A DNA stretch of 64,000 bases, taken from Pseudomonas sp. MH9.2. GTDB taxonomy: Bacteria; Pseudomonadota; Gammaproteobacteria; Pseudomonadales; Pseudomonadaceae. Below are positions 61,191-64,000 of the stretch, one piece after another (position 1 is the first letter of the stretch; each line of letters starts with the position of its first letter). Under the pieces are notes generated by a model, which did no database searches, was not told where the DNA came from, and saw nothing but the letters and a program-made list of their open reading frames with translations. The position numbers and the translations under genes were made by a program. The stretch is from contig NZ_CP133784.1 of assembly GCF_034353875.1 (NCBI RefSeq), positions 434,001-498,000 on the forward strand, read 5' to 3'.

Positions 61191-62546
61191 TTAACGTACG
61201 CCTTCGGCACCTACCGAGTCGCCGGTAAAGTAGGTCTCGGGCTTGCGTCCGACCACATGGAAAGTGGCCTCGTTAAGTGATTGCGATGAACTCATGGTAT
61301 TGGCCTGCAAGTTGAATACATGCGCGGGCTTGAGTTCCAGCATTGGCACTGATGGCAACACGAACGGCGTAATCTGAGTGGTACGCCACAGCTTGCCTTC
61401 ACTGTCGTAGCCATCCATCAGCAACACCATCCAGGAGTCTTCGTCGAGGTAGTAACGACGCTTGGGCACCGCATGACGCTTGCCAGCGGCAACGGTCGCC
61501 TCCACTTCCCACACGCGGTGCAACTCCCAACGCACCTTGTCAGGATTCAAATGGTGCTTGCCGTACGCCTGATCCAGCGAATCGGTGACCACTTCATTGG
61601 TGTTGTAAGGTACGTACATCTCCCGCTTGCCCACCAACTTCCAGTCATAGCGGTCGACATGCCCCATCAAGCCCATAACTTCATCGAAGTAGTTCGCACC
61701 TGATGCCACGAAGTCAGGCGTGTCATACGCCACTGTCGGTGCTCGGCGCACACGCCGCTGGCCGACCAGGTACTGCCATGCCTGACGTGCCTGACTGACG
61801 TTGATGCTGTCACGAAACACCAGAGATTCCCCGGCCTTGAAGGGCGGTGCAATGGTGCTGAAACGCTGCAGGAAGTATTCGCCGCTCCATTTGTCTGCCG
61901 AACCATCTTTGTAGTAGTACGGGTATTGATTGGACTGGTCATTCATTGTCGCCATGGCCCGCGAGCCATCGGAAGTCAAAATGATGTTTTTGAAGTTGGA
62001 GACTTCAGTGGCTTCACTTTCGACGCGCAACAAGTGGTTCCAAATAGCCTCAACCCCTGATTTTGGAATCGGGAACGGCACGCCGCCATAGCAACCCTGC
62101 AAAGACATGCCATTGTCTTGAACCTTGCACTGGGTGGCATTTTTCATCGTATTGTCATAGACATACTGCGGCGCTGCCGCCGTACGATGAGTGGGGTAAA
62201 CATCCAGGCGAAAAGTATCAGGGTACTTCTTCAGCAACGCTTGAGTGCCTTCGGACAATTTATCCGCGTACGGCCCCATATTCTGTGCAGTGATCTTTGT
62301 CTGCGGCTTCTCATCCGCAAACAACTTGACGGGGATATCACCGACTTTTTCACTGGACGCCGACAATCCCTTGACCCCGCTCCAGGCCGGGATACTGCCG
62401 TCCTTATTTGCCGACATCTCTCCGCCGAGCGGTGTCAGGCTGCTTTTAAGCTTCGCAGCTTCGTCTGCGCTCACGGCAGCGTGTGCCATCTGCGTGGTTA
62501 TAAAACTGGCAACCAACGCCGCCCATAAAACGGTTTTCTTATACAT
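61191..62546 (-). CDS. DUF1329 periplasmic/outer-membrane protein
   Basis: 451 residues with a signal peptide cut near Ala-His-Ala-Ala (23-25). The mature chain has the DUF1329 features: Leu-Thr-Pro-Leu-Gly-Gly-Glu, Gly-Ser-Ile-Pro-Ala-Trp-Ser-Gly, Gly-Val-Pro-Phe-Pro-Ile-Pro, Asn-His-Leu-Leu-Arg and the late Arg-Arg-Tyr-Tyr-Leu-Asp-Glu-Asp-Ser-Trp. A LolB/LppX-like lipid-binding fold is suggested for this family. It is 33 bp downstream of the DUF1302 gene, the standard pair. Confidence 0.85.
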   Translation of the reverse strand: MYKKTVLWAALVASFITTQMAHAAVSADEAAKLKSSLTPLGGEMSANKDGSIPAWSGVKGLSASSEKVGDIPVKLFADEKPQTKITAQNMGPYADKLSEGTQALLKKYPDTFRLDVYPTHRTAAAPQYVYDNTMKNATQCKVQDNGMSLQGCYGGVPFPIPKSGVEAIWNHLLRVESEATEVSNFKNIILTSDGSRAMATMNDQSNQYPYYYKDGSADKWSGEYFLQRFSTIAPPFKAGESLVFRDSINVSQARQAWQYLVGQRRVRRAPTVAYDTPDFVASGANYFDEVMGLMGHVDRYDWKLVGKREMYVPYNTNEVVTDSLDQAYGKHHLNPDKVRWELHRVWEVEATVAAGKRHAVPKRRYYLDEDSWMVLLMDGYDSEGKLWRTTQITPFVLPSVPMLELKPAHVFNLQANTMSSSQSLNEATFHVVGRKPETYFTGDSVGAEGVR

Positions 62547-62579
62547 TGTGGTACCCCTCAGGCGGGAAAAAATTCAAAC

Positions 62580-64000
62580 TTAAAAAGTGCGTTGAACCGA
62601 CAACGAAATGAAATCACGGTCGCCGTGGAAGTTCTGGTAGGAAAGTTCGGGAACGTTGGTGTCGTACTTGATAACTGAACCGGCAGGCCCGTAGTAATGC
62701 GTGTAGTTGAGGCTGGTCTGCCAGGTTTTCATGTAATCACCTTTCAACCCAACGGTGACGTTGCCACCATGTTCTGAGGGCATTAGCACACCATTGACTG
62801 CAGAACGGCCAGAAATCCCATAGCTCACACCGATCGGAGCCTGCAGGTCCAGCCCAGGGGCAACCTGAAAGTACTCGGGCGTAAAGATGAATTGCAGCGC
62901 GCTCGCGTCACGCGTTGCCGATGGGTCCAACTGATCTCGATTTTCAGTGACGCTCAAGAGTCGGTTAAAGGCAAGTTCACCGATAACGGATGCGCCATCC
63001 CAAAACGGCGTAGCCGCCAAAACATCAATCGCTGACAAATTGGCATGCAGAGTGCGGCCCACAGGGAAGGCCGCTTTGCTGTCGCCATTTGCCCCCAGGC
63101 TAGAGGGCACGATCACCGTATTCCCGGAGGCTACCAACGGCATGTTGCTACGGAAAGAAACCTCTCCAGCGACGTTGGCTTCACCGACCAGGGTACTGAA
63201 GCTAGCGCCTATCGTACGGATATTCTCGCCGAAGACCTCCTCGTAAGAGCCGGTATCGGGGTGAACATAAAACTGAGGCATCTTGTCGTGGAACTGCGCC
63301 GCGTAAATACCGTATTCCACATCGCCTGTACTAAATTTTAGCTGGACGCCGCCCTGCCCCGAATTCTTGGCATCAATATCACGACCCCGGGAGAACGAGA
63401 CCCCCGGCCCCATGATCAGCGACTCGCCGCCGTTATCAATGAAGTCGGCAAAACTGAAGTAACTGCCTGCGGCGGGCAAACGGCTTTTGCGCCATTCCAA
63501 CTGGTAATAGGCGCCAATGGACACGTTTGAATTGATCTGCAATTGCCCAGAGAGCTGATCAATGGGCCGAAGAATCTCCTTGAACTGAGAGTTGGGAACT
63601 GAAAGCGCCTTGATCAAGTCGAGCGACGTTTGTGCTGCCGCAATACCGTTACTGCCGAAGAACAGGCTTTCACCGTAGAGCTGGGTAAAACGGCCCGCTT
63701 TAACGTTGAGCTGCATATCCGCTGGGGTAAAACTACCGTAAACGAACGAGTCCAACATCTCAGCGTCACGCCCCTGTAGTTTCTGGGTCGCGTGAGTGAA
63801 ATGGTCATAACTGGCAGAGCGGGAATTCACCAGCGCGCCATTCAACGCGCCTGGGTTGTCGTTGGAATGGTTATAGACATCGTCATACCAGGCGGCACCG
63901 CTGAGGCGCAGACCGAAGTTACGCTTGAATCGCAGATCGAATTCAGACAACAGATCAAGGCGGTCGGAAATCAACCCACGGTCAAAGTTTAGATCACCAT
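62580..64000 (-). CDS. DUF1302 outer-membrane protein, 5' end outside window
   Basis: About 473 residues are visible, and the frame stays open to the right edge, so the start and signal peptide lie beyond. Alternating beta-strand pattern with Gly-Arg-Phe-Thr-Gln-Leu-Tyr-Gly-Glu-Ser-Leu-Phe-Phe-Gly (a DUF1302 hallmark) and the terminal Phe-Ile-Ser-Leu-Ser-Val-Gln-Arg-Thr-Phe support a barrel closing with Phe. It heads the visible part of the DUF1302-DUF1329-YCF48-RND unit and probably admits or releases hydrophobic molecules. Confidence 0.85.
   Translation of the reverse strand, partial: GDLNFDRGLISDRLDLLSEFDLRFKRNFGLRLSGAAWYDDVYNHSNDNPGALNGALVNSRSASYDHFTHATQKLQGRDAEMLDSFVYGSFTPADMQLNVKAGRFTQLYGESLFFGSNGIAAAQTSLDLIKALSVPNSQFKEILRPIDQLSGQLQINSNVSIGAYYQLEWRKSRLPAAGSYFSFADFIDNGGESLIMGPGVSFSRGRDIDAKNSGQGGVQLKFSTGDVEYGIYAAQFHDKMPQFYVHPDTGSYEEVFGENIRTIGASFSTLVGEANVAGEVSFRSNMPLVASGNTVIVPSSLGANGDSKAAFPVGRTLHANLSAIDVLAATPFWDGASVIGELAFNRLLSVTENRDQLDPSATRDASALQFIFTPEYFQVAPGLDLQAPIGVSYGISGRSAVNGVLMPSEHGGNVTVGLKGDYMKTWQTSLNYTHYYGPAGSVIKYDTNVPELSYQNFHGDRDFISLSVQRTF

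Noticed and set aside
1..64000. CRISPR arrays
   Set aside because: No series of regularly spaced short direct repeats was seen; repeats in the window are inverted or isolated pairs.

Overview
The window looks like a Pseudomonas chromosome (fluorescens/putida-type gammaproteobacterium). Supporting signs are the gene families and codon use, an OprD porin, a GlaH-LhgO glutarate operon, a truncated RulB/UmuC polymerase gene, and a phenol/alkylphenol meta-cleavage operon whose gene order matches the lap cluster recalled from alkylphenol-degrading Pseudomonas. No tRNA, rRNA or CRISPR array was recognised.

Layout. (1) 1-1.4 kb: end of an outer-membrane beta-barrel gene and a diheme cytochrome c lipoprotein. 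(2) 1.4-11.1 kb: a LysR-controlled transporter, M20 amidohydrolase and acetylpolyamine amidohydrolase-like set, facing a glutarate operon (glaH, lhgO, class III aminotransferase) with its divergent GntR regulator. Together they suggest use of acylated polyamines or omega-amino acids, ending in glutarate and 2-oxoglutarate. (3) 11.1-17.7 kb: a decayed accessory region. It holds an orphan PIN-like gene, a headless chemoreceptor, a DUF1883 gene, a rulB 3' stub next to an intact IS3-family element, a dTMP-kinase-like gene, an integrase tail, a nonsense-mutated HNH nuclease fragment and pieces of IS1182 and IS630 elements. (4) 17.7-30.6 kb: an ectoine/5-hydroxyectoine catabolic cluster (doeD, doeC, doeX, doeB, doeA, eutC, eutB, MocR regulator enuR) divergent from its ABC importer (ehuBCDA). 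No eutA is present. A shared 17-bp palindromic motif lies upstream of both eutB and ehuB. (5) 30.6-34.7 kb: an IS scrap yard and an OprD porin whose 3' 615 bp is repeated in inverted orientation 1.36 kb away. (6) 34.8-41 kb: a chemoreceptor, an AraC regulator divergent from a thiolase, 3-hydroxyacyl-CoA dehydrogenase and TetR operon, then regulator and acyl-CoA dehydrogenase remnants and a MITE-like element.

(7) 41-56 kb, minus strand: lapR (sigma54 activator), then lapB-K-L-M-N-O-P-C-E-H-I-F-G, an SDR-like protein, a long tautomerase and a plant-type ferredoxin. The products hydroxylate phenols to catechols, cleave them in the meta position and convert the ring to acetyl-CoA plus pyruvate, or longer acids for alkylated substrates. 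A good sigma54 promoter precedes lapB. The only start codon that gives lapC its normal 486-residue length is ATA. (8) 56-64 kb, minus strand: a chemoreceptor, an RND/MMPL exporter, a YCF48-like periplasmic protein, a DUF1329 protein and a DUF1302 outer-membrane protein running off the window. This set is often seen beside hydrophobic-compound catabolism genes and here probably handles the lap substrate at the envelope.
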